From assembly GCA_027186245.1 (NCBI GenBank), contig CP114487.1, positions 11,837,001 to 11,901,000 of the forward strand: DNA of 64,000 bases, given 5' to 3'. A program made the position numbers and the translations under genes. Of this stretch, positions 1-11,105 are shown piece after piece. The DNA comes from Coriaria nepalensis (Eukaryota; Streptophyta; Magnoliopsida; Cucurbitales; Coriariaceae). Every line of letters starts with the position of its first letter. Positions within the stretch are counted from its first letter, which is position 1. Below the pieces are notes generated by a model, which was not told where the DNA came from, ran no database searches, and saw only the letters and a program-made list of their open reading frames with translations.

Positions 1-129
1 AGTTGAATTTGCTTTGTAAAGACCAAATTAACGACACGGATCAGGAAACTGATACGTAATCAACTTAACAGTAAGCAAGAGCTTGAAACTCTATTTTAAA
101 AGGAAAGTTCTTGAAGTTGATATTACAGA

Positions 130-2225
130 TCAACTTCCCTCATCCGCAGCTTGGCTGTTGGCAAACAGACTCTCTCTTCTTTTCGAGAAACCGGGCGGTT
201 CCATAGTTGAACCCCTGAATTTTAGCTCAGAACCTGCCCTAAAATTAGGATCGACTCCAGTCGGTCTAGAGTTATGATCACTGGAATCAGGCCTTAAGGG
301 ACCAGTTGTTCGGAAATTTGAATCAACTGCAGCTGGCCTAGAGTTATGGTCACCAGAATCAGGCCTAAATGAACTGGCCGATCGGAAATTGGGATCAACA
401 GCGGTTGATCTAGCATTATTGTCAGCAGAATCCGGTCTGAAGGAACTGGTAGCCCCACCGGGATACCTTGTTGGGGAACCATATCTTCTAGGCTGGACTG
501 GCCCTCTGAGAACACTACCTCTAAGATCCATCATATCACTACTCCTTGATGACGTTTCTCTGAAAGACCTATCACCACCAGATCCACTTCCCAATGGAGC
601 TCCATTAGTAGCAGAAGTCGAACTAAATGGATTATCCGGGCCCCACGAAGTAAGCGCTTCTTTCTTCTTTGCGAAGAAATGCCATGCTCCGAACAGAAAC
701 AGTATGAAGAACAAAACTGGGCTGGTCCACAGCATCGTATTCAACTCCCCTTTGAAAACCGGAAGGTTTGAGACATACATCCCCACATACCCTCCTCCAA
801 GACCCAGAACCACAAGCTTTTCAAGGTCACTCGTGATCAAGGGTATAACTGTCTTTTCAGAATCTAAATTGGAGTTTTGATAATTAAGAAAAGACGACTT
901 GATCTCATCAAGACTGGCAGAGAAAATGAGGCGAGGTGCAGTAACTCTAACGTAATGTTGAGTAGAGACATTATAAACTAGAACCTTCTCCTTACTAACC
1001 ACAATCAAATATCCCTTGATTGCTTGAAAGATGAGAGGCTCATCTATGTCAAACTTCCTCTTGAACTTTAAAATTAATCATGTCCCCTAAAAGCAATATA
1101 TGAATCAAATCACCAGTTGAAGTGAAACCATAGGCCTTAGACCGCTCTGTAGCATCAAAGACATAATTCCGAGCAAGTGAATGATTCAACCCTTCACATT
1201 CTGACTCTCTAACTTTCATGCTCCTTAAATCCAACGAACCAGCCCCACTTTCAGTTAAAAACAAGAGTCTTTGCTTCAAGAATGCAAGAGGTCTACTCTT
1301 TGCCGTAGCTGAGCCATATACAGTACCATTCCCTCTGAAAACCCTAATATTTCCGACAACATCCGAGGACAGAATATACTTCGTCCTGCCCACATGATGC
1401 ACTTCCAAAGATAGTTATAGCCAATCTATCCCCGGAAGAACTCTCACTTGACATAAACTTTCCCATACTTTCAATAAAAACTGAATTCCACTCGTCTCCA
1501 TTGGGCCCCTCCCAAATCCGGTGCATCAAGATTGCACCATTTTTATGACCCGTCACCAAAACACTCTCATTCTTATAATCCACCATATAAGAAAGCATGG
1601 TGGTAATGAGCGATTCAGACATTGTATAAAACTGGACCAAAACATCCCCATTTCGTAGAAAGACATAAACTCTCCCTGTCTCATCCCCAACAGCAACATA
1701 TTTACTAAACCCTTCATAATCCCGATACGGAAAGATGTTAATACAAGTAGCATCGGAGTTTAATTTCACAGCCGACGTAAATTGAAACCTTTCCGACCAA
1801 AATGGGCTGTATTTTGTAATAGAAACTGCCTCTGTTTTATCTCCCTCTCGAAACTTACCATCTAAACCATCATCATCTTCTCTTATTTTGAAATCAACAA
1901 ATTTTCCTACTTCACTAGGACTGTGATCAAGTTCGACATTCTGTTTCTTTTCTCTATGAGACACCATGGCATGTGGCGTGGTCAGTTTCGAGTCTAATTT
2001 CGCAACTATTTCGCTGAGGTTTCTCACTAAATCTTCAAGTTTTGTAAGCAAATCTTGTTGTCTATTGAATTCACTAGTACCATGATCATGTTGTTCAGAT
2101 TCTTGTCTAGGATTCAGCTGATCAGGCAATAAGGTTGTGCATACGAAAAGCTTAGAAACAGGTAGAAGAACAAAAACAGAGAGAAAGTAAAGCAACAAGA
2201 GCTTGCCTTTCCGGGATATCGCCAT
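130..2225 (-). pseudogene. At1g75140-like membrane protein gene with two frameshifts
   Basis: Three consecutive minus-strand reading frames together resemble the plant membrane protein family of At1g75140, a single-exon gene of about 600 residues with no known function. The first frame (2225 down to about 1410) has an N-terminal hydrophobic anchor (LLLLYFLSVFVLLPVSKLF) and a beta-propeller-like region. The second (about 1408-1060) holds LKQRLLFLTESGAGSLDLRS. The third (about 1055-130) holds VLVYNVSTQHYVR, a membrane segment (TSPVLFFILFLFGAWHFF) and the family C-terminus KRRESLF. The frame shifts by one base near 1405-1420 and again near 1060. At the second break a few residues that I recall as present in relatives are missing, as if about 11 bp were deleted. 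No stop lies inside the blocks. Large neighbours such as EXA1 read cleanly, so random sequencing error is less likely, but assembly error cannot be excluded. It could also be a recently disabled gene. Confidence 0.8.
263..478 (-). repeat. 72-bp coding tandem repeat, about three units
   Basis: Three diverged units start near 263, 335 and 407, spaced exactly 72 bp. Each encodes 24 residues with the pattern FRPDS.D.N.R...VD.NFR. They lie in the hydrophilic C-terminal tail of the At1g75140-like gene, after its membrane segment. The period is a multiple of three, so copy changes keep the frame. Confidence 0.8.
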
Positions 2226-3009
2226 TGAAGAAGAAGAATCCGGTGAGAGTTCTTCACTGTTTTTCCATAGAAGGAACGAGTAAATTAGGGATATTTTTTT
2301 CCCTTTATCTGACTTTTGATCTGGAATCTGGTAATATAGCTGAGATCTGGATTAGAGGAATCTGTGAGCTGGATTGGATTATAAACGGATACGAAGGACT
2401 TCGCTGTAAGGTTTTGACTTCGGTCTGTCTGAATTGTTAGGGCAAGATATCCGAAATTTCAGGGAGATTGTAAATATTCAAGAATTTGTTCCGAGTGCTG
2501 ACGCCTTGAATTTCGAGCGAGAAACTACGTAGACCTGGTTAGTCAGCAGTCAGCACCGCTCATGCCCCTGTTTTACCTATCAGCCAATTACATGTTGCCA
2601 CGTCAAACTTCAGTCCCTCTTTGAAAGGAAAACTAGAAAAGTTTCATCCTAACCGCCATTCCTACCAATCTGTTTCTGGATAAGACTTTCAGGATTTTTA
2701 CGTCCGGTAAATTAATTCCAATAGATTTGGTCCAGTCTTTGAAGTATGCAAATTACAAAGGTAAAATTAAAAATTTGAGATAAATAAGGTAAATTGAATT
2801 TATCTTTAGTTAACACTAAGATGAATAAAAATTTTAAGAGCTTCAAATTAAATTTATATGAGGTGGATCAACTTCCCTCATGGTAATACAAAAGTTCTTT
2901 ATACGGAAAAGAGGATGCCTGATGCTATCAGCATTTCAGCTAACAGAAGATTGTGTATCTGATACAAGAAATTCAAACAAAAATAACCGAAAAACAGTGA
3001 ATAAAAAAG
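2226..3009. other. intergenic: upstream of the At1g75140-like gene and downstream of OEP24
   Basis: No gene was recognised. The stretch should hold the 5' flank of the At1g75140-like gene and the 3' UTR of OEP24. From about 2700 on it is AT-rich. An open frame on the plus strand at 2880-3185 is the antisense shadow of the last OEP24 exon and its intron. Confidence 0.5.
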
Positions 3010-4831
3010 TTACATCTCGAAGTTCCATGTCGACTCTGCATTTAGTTTCGGAACTTTGGACTCCTCGGCCAAATTCACGGATGCCGAAATCTGGAGGAGG
3101 GGATCAAAATCGGAAAACTAATCAGTCAGACTGTTTGCGAGATGAGATAGATTATAACAAAGTAACGATCGAATCCAGAGATTAGACAATCATATATGAA
3201 CATTCAATGATGAGTTAGAAATCTTGCAAACACTCATTTTCATGATACTAGGCACTCATAACATAGCAAAAGAAGGGCAAAGCAATCTTCACTGCTTGTT
3301 GATAATAAATTGAAATGATCTTTCAGTGAGTATTTCAAAATATGACCAAGTAAATTCAATACCATCTATCTAATTCAAATTGGAAGGTTTCTATATGAAT
3401 AAGTTCGACAGCAGTGATACTGCTAGCACCATCTTCCCCATTTCAGAACAATATGAAACATCAATTTTCACAAGTTCTATCCTTCATTCGGATCCAAATC
3501 CAATATATATTTCCCTTTTAACACCCGAAAAAGCTTAATACATAGATGTTATTCAAACATAAAAACATGGATATAACTAAGCAAAGACATCACGAGTACA
3601 CAAAATGCAAACCTCATGCAGTTCTGCACCTTTCTTTTCTCTTACAAGTGACTTGGAGTATTTCTCATATAAGAGAGAACTTGGGATAAATGCACATCAT
3701 ACAAAGAAAAAACAGAGCAGGATCTATTCATTGTCAGGTCTATCAAAAGTCTAAGCTGTCATAAAATGAATGCAAAGGGCAGACAAAGGGCATGCAAACA
3801 TGTCTACATGAATAAGGAAAGTTAATGTTTGAGCTCAATATACCTTGAAACATCCATTCAACTTTGAATTCCTCGACCACTCGAACCCCAACAGCTTACT
3901 TGAAGTTTGATATGTAGCCCTGAAGACATCATCGCCGTAAACTTTCCTGGACACAGCAAAGTCCCATGAATTCTTTGCCGTATCATAGCATGGCTCAAAT
4001 GCGGTCACCCCCTGATGAACATATGTATACTTCAACTTCAAATGTTCTGTTCCGAGAAGGTGATTTGCTGAGACCTTGTTAGCTGAATCAAAGACTAAGC
4101 TTCCGTCCAGAATGGTCCTACCGTCGCCTCTACTGTGAATGTAAGTCAAATTCAACGGTTTCTCTGCAACCCTAACTGTGTTCATAAACTGAAACCGAAC
4201 ATCCTGCAGCTCAACAGGGAGTGATGTGTTAATTAAAGTATGATGGGGATGCAGAACAGAGACGAAAAATTGTAAGTGAGCTATAATACATCATATGATG
4301 GATTGGAATTTAACTATATAGAAAAATTCAGACTCTTCGCAAATTCAAGCCCAGCCCTAACTAGTTTTGTAAATCGTACTAATTTTCCATTTTATTCTCA
4401 TAGATCAAGTAAAATACGTATGAAAGATTATGAAACTTGCTGTACCAAAAGTCTAAGCAGCTCCAGATCTCTTGCAAGGAAACAGTAGAGATAAGAAATT
4501 AAACAAACCCCGACTTCCCTTCAAGCGTACTCAAAGGGAATATCCTTTATTTCACTGCGTCCTAATTCTAAAAATTTCACGGTAAACAAACAGAAATGCG
4601 GGGGAAAAAAAAAACAAACAAACAAACCTTTTTGGGAACGTTGTAATCAACGATAAAGAAGCCGGGTTTCTCGACTGCTAGAACCAAGCCGTTTAAGCTG
4701 GGGCCATTGACGACGGTGGCATCAGTCATGGAAGCTCGGAGCTTGACATCGCCGGCGCTAATAGCGAGATTAGCGGCGCCGCCGCCTTTTTTGTCCAAGT
4801 CGTACTTGGCCTTCAACGACGCCTTCATCAT
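3010..4831 (-). CDS. OEP24: outer envelope pore protein 24 (plastid)
   Basis: Three coding exons (4628-4831, 3844-4203, 3010-3090) join in phase to 214 residues, against about 213 for the family. OEP24 is a beta-barrel, high-conductance channel of the plastid outer envelope that passes phosphorylated sugars and other metabolites. Exon 1 has [20 protein letters not shown] and [16 protein letters not shown]. Exon 2 starts [19 protein letters not shown] and contains YKYTYVH-type and [17 protein letters not shown] segments. The last exon, found by its acceptor CAG at 3091-3093, gives [15 protein letters not shown] and ends in TWNFEM. No signal peptide is expected for this class. Two ATG codons are adjacent (4831 and 4828); relatives suggest the second could also serve. 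The gene is divergent from the unknown gene at 5388, with 556 bp between the starts. Confidence 0.93.
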
Positions 4832-5157
4832 CGTTTGAACGAAGGATATGGTATGCGTATGACACCGACGAATACGAAAATTGGACCTCGACGCTTTGAA
4901 GTCGTTTCTGCATTTAGTATATATATACGTATTTAATTTATATTAATCAGAAATATAAAATAAATAAATATTAATTTATTTACCTTTTTAACCAACTGTA
5001 ATGGCATCCGTAGCCGTAGGTCTAATCCTGTTGGTCAAATGACTGTGGACCTTTCAATTTGGGAAAACAAAAAACAAAAAAATAAAACCATGGAGCATTC
5101 TTGCACGATCCATGTGACTGGATTACCAGGCTGCTCTCAAATCCGATCCATTGCTGC

Positions 5158-5270
5158 TAGCCCAAGTAATAATGGGCCTAACAATAATGGGCTTGCGGCA
5201 ACGCGCGGGTAAAGTTCAGACTAACTGTGCTGGAGTTCCGAATTCCCGCCAAACCAGTTGGCGCGAAATC
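5158..5270. promoter_or_regulatory. divergent promoter with site II and two E2F-like motifs
   Basis: Between OEP24 and the gene at 5388 lie three TGGGCY-type site II motifs (near 5159, 5173 and 5188). They are followed by two E2F-type motifs: TTCCCGCCAA at 5243-5252 and TTGGCGCGAAA at 5258-5268, whose reverse complement contains TTTCGCGCC. Site II elements are typical of housekeeping and growth genes, and E2F sites of S-phase genes. The E2F pair sits 120-145 bp before the plus-strand ATG. Promoter activity is inferred. Confidence 0.55.
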
Positions 5271-5387
5271 TCGAACCTTGTTCCTCTCCTTTTTGAGGAG
5301 CTAAAGGTAGATCTCTCTCTCTCAGTAAAATTGTTCCTTCATACTGAGCGCTAGCTTTCTCTCCCCGCTCCTCATTTCTCAGCATCC

Positions 5388-8300
5388 ATGCCAGAAGACG
5401 GGCCGTTCAATCTCTGGTTCGTCCTCGCAACTCTAGTATTTACTGGAAATGTACGTTTCTTCATATTATCTAAAGAAATTGCGCTTAGATCTGCAAATCG
5501 TGGGTCTGGAATTTTAATTTTTTTGCTTCAAATTGTGCTTATTAAACGTAAAGTCTCACTGGTTAATTTTACACCGGTTTCTTTTTATAAATTCCCACTT
5601 AAGAAAAAATGGAGCCAAATTTGACAAAGTTTGAGCTATGAAAATGCTTATTCATCATCTGGCAACTTAGGTTACATATCAGAAGACACTGGAATCAATC
5701 AGTGAGGAATGTGTCTCGAAATATCATCTCTATAAATATCTATCTTAGTGAAGTTATTCTGTCACAGGAGGGAGTATTTTTAAGAATCTGACCTAGAATA
5801 GTTGGAGGATAGCAGGTTTAGTATTTGATGGAGTTGAGGAATTTTAGTCATTTTCATTACATCCAGACTTTGAGAGGCGGTTCGGTGATAAAAATCTTGA
5901 ATGTCAACTCTCGTAGAAAGCCAGGTCTCAAATTGAAGAAGGTTAATGAAATCTATGATTCACTTCCAAAACTCGAGACAGAAGATTGTTGTTATAGGGG
6001 CTTTCTTCTTTATAGATATCAGGTCAAGAATGAAAGTCCATGTTCATCATCCAAGAAAAGAAGATTGATCAAAGATGAACCTGCTGGTGATGTTGATGAG
6101 GTTAGTGGTGATATAAATGATATGAGCTTTGATAGTATGACACTAATGCAGATCAAAGACAAATGCAAAAGAAGGGTAAAGAAGCCTTCAAGAAATGTTA
6201 ATTCCAGTGAAAAAACTGTCGAAACCTTCCACCCAGTGGAAGATTTCTTCGATCTTGAGGAGCCTCTATGTCTTTGGCAATCTAAACTTTCAAGAAAAAG
6301 AAAGGAAAATGTAAGCTCAGTACAAGTGATGGTTCCTCGTTGTCTCCAAACGCTTTAGCAATTGTTAAATCAGAAGAGACGGTTAATCTCTCGCCACCTA
6401 GTTCAGAATTGACTGTCCCATGTAATATCAAAGTTGAAATCCATGAACCTGATATGAACAATTTTGAGGAAGAGGATTCCTTAGTCCGTGATGAAAAGGA
6501 GGGTTCTAATGGTAATTTGGAGGCTGATGGAGCTAATGAATTTGTTTCGCAAAGTGAGTTGTCAACCTCTTCTCTGGAGGAACCTGAATGTTGGTATCCA
6601 AGTGAGAACAAGCCTCAATGCTATGAACCCCTGGATCCAAAATATTTTAAACCTGTTCAGATCCTCTGGAACTCCGATGAGGATTTTATGAATTTTGATA
6701 ATCCAGAAATAGAATGTCTGCATTTATATTGGCCGAAGTCAGAATCTAAGGAGGAAGATTGTGCCTTCGATGTTGTTCCCTATGATGTTTACCCAGAAGC
6801 AACTTTGACTGAAGATCAGTATTCTCTTATGCTTCTCTGCCAAGGTGCCACTGATCATCAGATGATATGCCTGAATAGCACTGAAAGAATTCAATGGCAT
6901 GAAGGTGATGTAAGTGTGAGTGAGGATAAAAGTAAGGACGATGTAGATGAGTTGCCTTCTGGTATTAGACCTACTGGTAGTACAACTAGCTCCATTGATA
7001 ATGGTAGTTTGAGTAATGATAACCATTTTGTATCTGTTGATGACAAGCCATATCCAGCTAAGGAAGAACAATCCCAAATCTCTACTTGTTCTGCTAGGGA
7101 AAGAAAATTTTCTTCCAAAGTCCATCCGTTGGGTACTACTGATGAGTTTACAGCACCATATGTGGAGAGTGAAGATGGTAATCTAAAGCAGCCAGATACT
7201 CCCCAAAGGCTTCTTTCAACCAGAAAGGTGAGTAACATCTAATAAATTTTTGGCTAGTTTGATAAATGTTCTGTGGAAGTTGTTTATCTGAGATCTATCA
7301 TTTCAGGCTATCTCTCCAACATCTCAGGAAAGATTATGCAAGGCTATTGAGTCTATTGAGTTACATGACAACAAATGTAAGTCTAACTAGTTATGTGACA
7401 AAAAAGACTTCGAGCTTATATCAGATTCTGTTTCAAAATACTACTTTATTAGCTGAAAATTGCCTTTCTACTCTCAAACGCAAGGGAATTGACGGAATCA
7501 CAAAATCCCATTTTATTCTTGTGTTAATTACTCATTCTCCTAAAACTTTCTTCTTAAATTCTTCTATATGGTTTTGATATTGCAGTAACTGAAGAATCTT
7601 CTCCGTTTGGAGTAGCCACATTTGCTACCAACTCTGAGCCAGTGATTTTGAAATCAGAGAATAATAAAGAACTTTCAACCTTAGAAGGCACCATAAAAGT
7701 TCCTTACCATTCCCGTGTATCCCCACGTGTCAGAAAAGAGTCTACGTCTATCCCAAGTTTTTCAGAGAGTACCATTGCTTTTGCACAGCGGCAGATGCAA
7801 GACATTGAATCGGTTACAGGGAAACTCTCAAATGAGTTGAAGGCAATGAAGGCAATTGTGGAAGACAGACTGCATGTAGAGACCCACACAGCTACGTCCT
7901 TGACGTACAGTGCAGATGAGGTATATTAATATGCCAAACTCCAGCTCTAATGGTTATAGTTATACTTTTAATTCACTGGGAAAAGGATTACGTTACTTCT
8001 TTCTCTTACAATGAAATTCACTGGGATAAATACCTTCTCCACATTTAACTATCCATAGAATTTACTGCCGGACATGACATAAATTTTATGCTTCTCTATA
8101 AGTTCTTGCATAAAATCAATGTTCAATGTTCCAAAAGAATGAACGGAAAGCACGTTAGCTCCTTGGTCTTAATAGAAGGCTTGAATCTCATATCATTGTC
8201 AAAGTTATCCAAGGTTAAGAAATGAAAGTTTTCTATCCATATTTCATACGTAGTTGAGTTCATTGAATACGTCAATCTTTTAGGCTATATGATGTTGGGG

Positions 8301-8761
8301 GCTATTGAAAGCTGATACTACCAATAATATTTTTTTCAGTGGAGCTGTTTGTTTTGCTATTAGTTCTAGTTATACAATTAGAGTTCTAGAGTATTCATAC
8401 GTGCATTGCTTTTTGACGTAATTATGTCCTATCATTTGTACTCATTGGCAGGTAAGAATGGCCGTTGCAAAAACAACTAGAGTCGAAGCAAGTGCAAGGA
8501 AATGGCTTTCCGTAATGGCAAGGAATTGCGGCCGCTTTTGTAAAATAATGGTATGTTACTCTGATTGAAACTGGGGAAAAATCAACTATCACTAATATAA
8601 ATCGGTGCTCTTTTCTGATTGTCTGAATTGATCAATTGCAGAGAGTGAGTGGAGATCATGCATCTGTTTCCGAGAATGTTGTCGTCAAGAAGCCGAGAAG
8701 GATTAGTTTTGCTGATGAAGCAGGTGGAAACCTATGTCAAGTGAAGTTAATTGATTCTTAA
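5388..8761 (+). CDS. plant-specific protein of unknown function, probably nuclear; possible frameshift
   Basis: I do not recognise a named domain. Exons by splice signals and phase: 5388-5450, 5867 to about 6310, about 6311-7227, 7307-7376, 7586-7920, 8452-8550, 8642-8761. The protein starts with a short hydrophobic stretch (LWFVLATLVF), has a basic cluster KKRRLI, a middle rich in Asp, Glu and Ser, a predicted coiled-coil-like helix (AFAQRQMQDIESVTGKLSNE) and a C-terminus with RKWLSVMARNC and PRRISFADEAGG. Inside the second block the frame moves by one base between 6285 and 6351, next to the A-rich tract AAAAAGAAAGGAAAA. No intron of usable length explains this, so it is a frameshift, an assembly slip or an unseen splice. 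The E2F-like promoter suggests cell-cycle use. By position next to At1g75140- and At1g75160-like genes it might correspond to At1g75150, which is a guess. Confidence 0.7.
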
Positions 8762-9083
8762 CCAAACCCATTTTATATACATATAAATAAATCTGTCTTT
8801 TAATTATGATGAAAATACCGAGTGAAGCTTACACATGATTACTAGGGACGCTGTTGTGTTGTGCTGTTGTTGTATGATGACGTCCAGAAAATTGATTTAA
8901 AAGAGGATATCACTATTTCTCATCATTTTTGGTTTAATTGTGAAGTATATTAATAGGCAGGAACCATTACAAGGAAAAACTCATAGTGCTAATGATACTA
9001 ATCAAAATGCAACAACAAAGATCAGGCAAAGGAGAAAGCTTAATAATGATAAGAGGCAGTTACTGTTACAGAGAGCGATTCCA
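8762..9083. other. intergenic between convergent 3' ends
   Basis: This is 3' flank of the unknown gene and of the OVATE gene, which converge here. I see no other feature. Confidence 0.5.
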
Positions 9084-10151
9084 TCATTGTCTAACCAGGG
9101 AATCACAGAACAAGACGTCCCAAATCTCAGAGAATGCTTGCAATATGACTCCATGGTACTCCGTTGAGTTCAAACTCAGAAAACATTGCAAGAGCTCTTC
9201 CAAGTCCTTCGTCTCGAATATCTCCTTCTCCAGTATCATCTCCATCATCGATCTCTTGAAGTCGTCGTGTGGCTCTTCCGATTTCTTTACCATTATAAAG
9301 CTATCGCTCACCTTGTTCGGTATCACCTGCCATATCGCTGTCCCTCTCCATGCAGGATCTGACTCGTTCTCTGTTATCTGAGACGAGTAAGAAGAACTTG
9401 ATGCTTTGCCATGCTTCTTTGAATTGCATCCGCCAATTACCTTCTCTGTTTTGTTCTTCTTCTTATTCTTCTTCGAGCTGGTGCTGATTTCGCTGTTCGT
9501 TTTCTCGCTGATAGTCTTTGCTGGATCGAAGAATTCGTAAGAGAAATCATTCGAGAAGCTTCTTGAAAAAGAAAGCAGAGCTTCGCTATCTTCGTCTTCC
9601 TCTCCTTCGTATCCTAACGACCATGATCTGCTCTCCATCGATGTAGCTGTGCCATTACGAAGACCTTCCAGATTCTCTTTCTTCTCAGTTTTCTTTTCGG
9701 TTACGATCAGAGACGGCGGCGACCTTCTCTCAATCTCGCCGCTAACCGACTTGCTGTTCTTAACTTTACGACGACTTTTGGGAGCAGTTACGTTCATTCC
9801 CGCCTCCTTATCATCCCACGCGGAATCGCGCGGTAATTTGTTGGAGTAATCCTTGGAAAAATATACCGCCCATGACTTCGATCTGCATCCGCAACCAACG
9901 GATATGATCTTGGACGACACGTAGCCACGATTCAAGCAATTTTCTGGTACGGTTGATAGTGGTGGTGGGGCCGGCGAGGTGGGATAACATATGTCGGAAA
10001 CTTTACGGCTCACCGCATGGTCCGAATCAGATAGCGGATAGCTCCTCCTCCGTATTGGATCTTCATGGAAAATTGAAGGTTGGTTGGAACGACAGAGCTG
10101 GAACGAAGCAATGACGCGAGGGAGTTTCAGCTTCAAACTTTTAACGTCCAT
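9084..10151 (-). CDS. OVATE family protein (transcriptional repressor)
   Basis: Intronless, 355 residues. The C-terminal OVATE domain (about residues 285-350) is clear: FIMVKKSEEPHDDFKRSMME, then MILEKE, DLEELLQCFLSLN and YHGVILQAFSEIW. OVATE proteins act in the nucleus as repressors, partly through TALE homeodomain and TRM partners, and affect cell elongation and organ shape. The N-terminus has a short basic and hydrophobic motif (SLKLKLPRVIASFQLC), and the middle is Ser/Lys-rich with KKNKKKNK. The N-terminal SLKLKLPR together with the GCGCRSKSW motif suggests the OFP6/7/8 group, but I cannot decide the member. No frame damage is seen. Confidence 0.92.
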   Translation of the reverse strand: MDVKSLKLKLPRVIASFQLCRSNQPSIFHEDPIRRRSYPLSDSDHAVSRKVSDICYPTSPAPPPLSTVPENCLNRGYVSSKIISVGCGCRSKSWAVYFSKDYSNKLPRDSAWDDKEAGMNVTAPKSRRKVKNSKSVSGEIERRSPPSLIVTEKKTEKKENLEGLRNGTATSMESRSWSLGYEGEEDEDSEALLSFSRSFSNDFSYEFFDPAKTISEKTNSEISTSSKKNKKKNKTEKVIGGCNSKKHGKASSSSYSSQITENESDPAWRGTAIWQVIPNKVSDSFIMVKKSEEPHDDFKRSMMEMILEKEIFETKDLEELLQCFLSLNSTEYHGVILQAFSEIWDVLFCDSLVRQ

Positions 10152-10290
10152 ATTAGACTAATGGTAAGTTTACAACCTCTGAGCTACTTTTTAGGTAATA
10201 AAAATGTCATATATATATATACACATACATATAGCTAATCTGGACCTACAACACTCAAATATTTTTTTATTACATGTAGAATGATTCAGT

Positions 10291-10313
10291 ATATATATAT
10301 ATATATATATATA
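10291..10313. repeat. AT dinucleotide microsatellite
   Basis: About eleven AT units in a row between the OVATE and DUF620 genes. A shorter AT run lies near 10211. Confidence 0.9.
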
Positions 10314-10485
10314 GATTAGAGGTTATAGTAAGATTCAGTTTAAAGAGGCCGGCTTCTATGCCTTAGAACAATAGCTGACCGAGTCCAGTAGTGATAATCA
10401 ACTTTACTGTCACTAAATAGTAGTGAATTGTTGAATGAAAACTATCTGAGAGCGACAATTAAGACACAACATAAGGAAAGGTTGT

Positions 10486-10673
10486 GTTTGGTTTGGCTTA
10501 TGTACAAAATATAAATATAAATATAATTTTATATTTATTTATCTCTATTATTTTTTTTAATTTGAAAATTCAAATTGAAACTACTTTTACATATTTATAG
10601 GACTAAATAATTTATACATTTTAAATAAATAAACATAAAATTATATTTATATTTTGTGCATGAACCAATCCTC
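10486..10673. mobile_element. candidate MITE with long terminal inverted repeats
   Basis: The left end (GGTTTGGCTTATGTACAAAA from about 10490) matches the reverse complement of the right end (GGTTCATGCACAAAATATAA from about 10666). The similarity continues for about 45 bp through ATAAATATAATTTTAT and TTTATTTAT. The whole unit is about 185 bp, AT-rich and non-coding, as in a MITE. I could not define a target-site duplication, so the superfamily is open. Confidence 0.6.
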
Positions 10674-11105
10674 CCTCCATAACCTCAGCTACATGACACG
10701 TTGACAAGCGAACATTCACTGGAATACAATCAACGGTCAGACAAGGTTTTCCTTGGGCCCATTTTGATTTGAGCGAATCTAATTAGAAATGGGCTTCAAG
10801 CGTTAATAGAATTTCCATGGCCTTCTCATCAGACCCACATGGCATCTCATTAATTTAACTAAGAAAAGAAAATATTTACTGACCTTTGATTTTATAGATG
10901 GCGGGTGGTGTACCGTGTGGTTGCCTCAAGGAGTACCCTATGCAACAGAGCAAATCCCCTTTCATGCCTTTCTTTTCTTTTTATCCTATTCCTCCCTTTT
11001 AACAGAAAACTAACCCCCTCCTTTCGATAACATTACCAACCTCCTAAAAGAGGGCAGAGAGGCTCTCTCTTCCTTCCCTTTTTTTTTTTTTTTTCCTTTC
11101 TCCCC

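Larger units (their letters stand above)
10152..11105. other. intergenic upstream of both OVATE and DUF620 genes
   Basis: Divergent promoter space of 954 bp. It contains an AT dinucleotide run, a candidate MITE (both listed separately) and, just before the DUF620 start, a long pyrimidine tract (about 11065-11105) typical of 5' UTRs. Confidence 0.5.

Noticed and set aside
389..880. 163-residue open frame on the plus strand
   Set aside because: It mirrors the conserved third block of the At1g75140-like gene on the other strand and has no features of its own.
2880..3185. 101-residue plus-strand open frame
   Set aside because: It covers the last OEP24 exon antisense. Only the minus strand shows a known family sequence.
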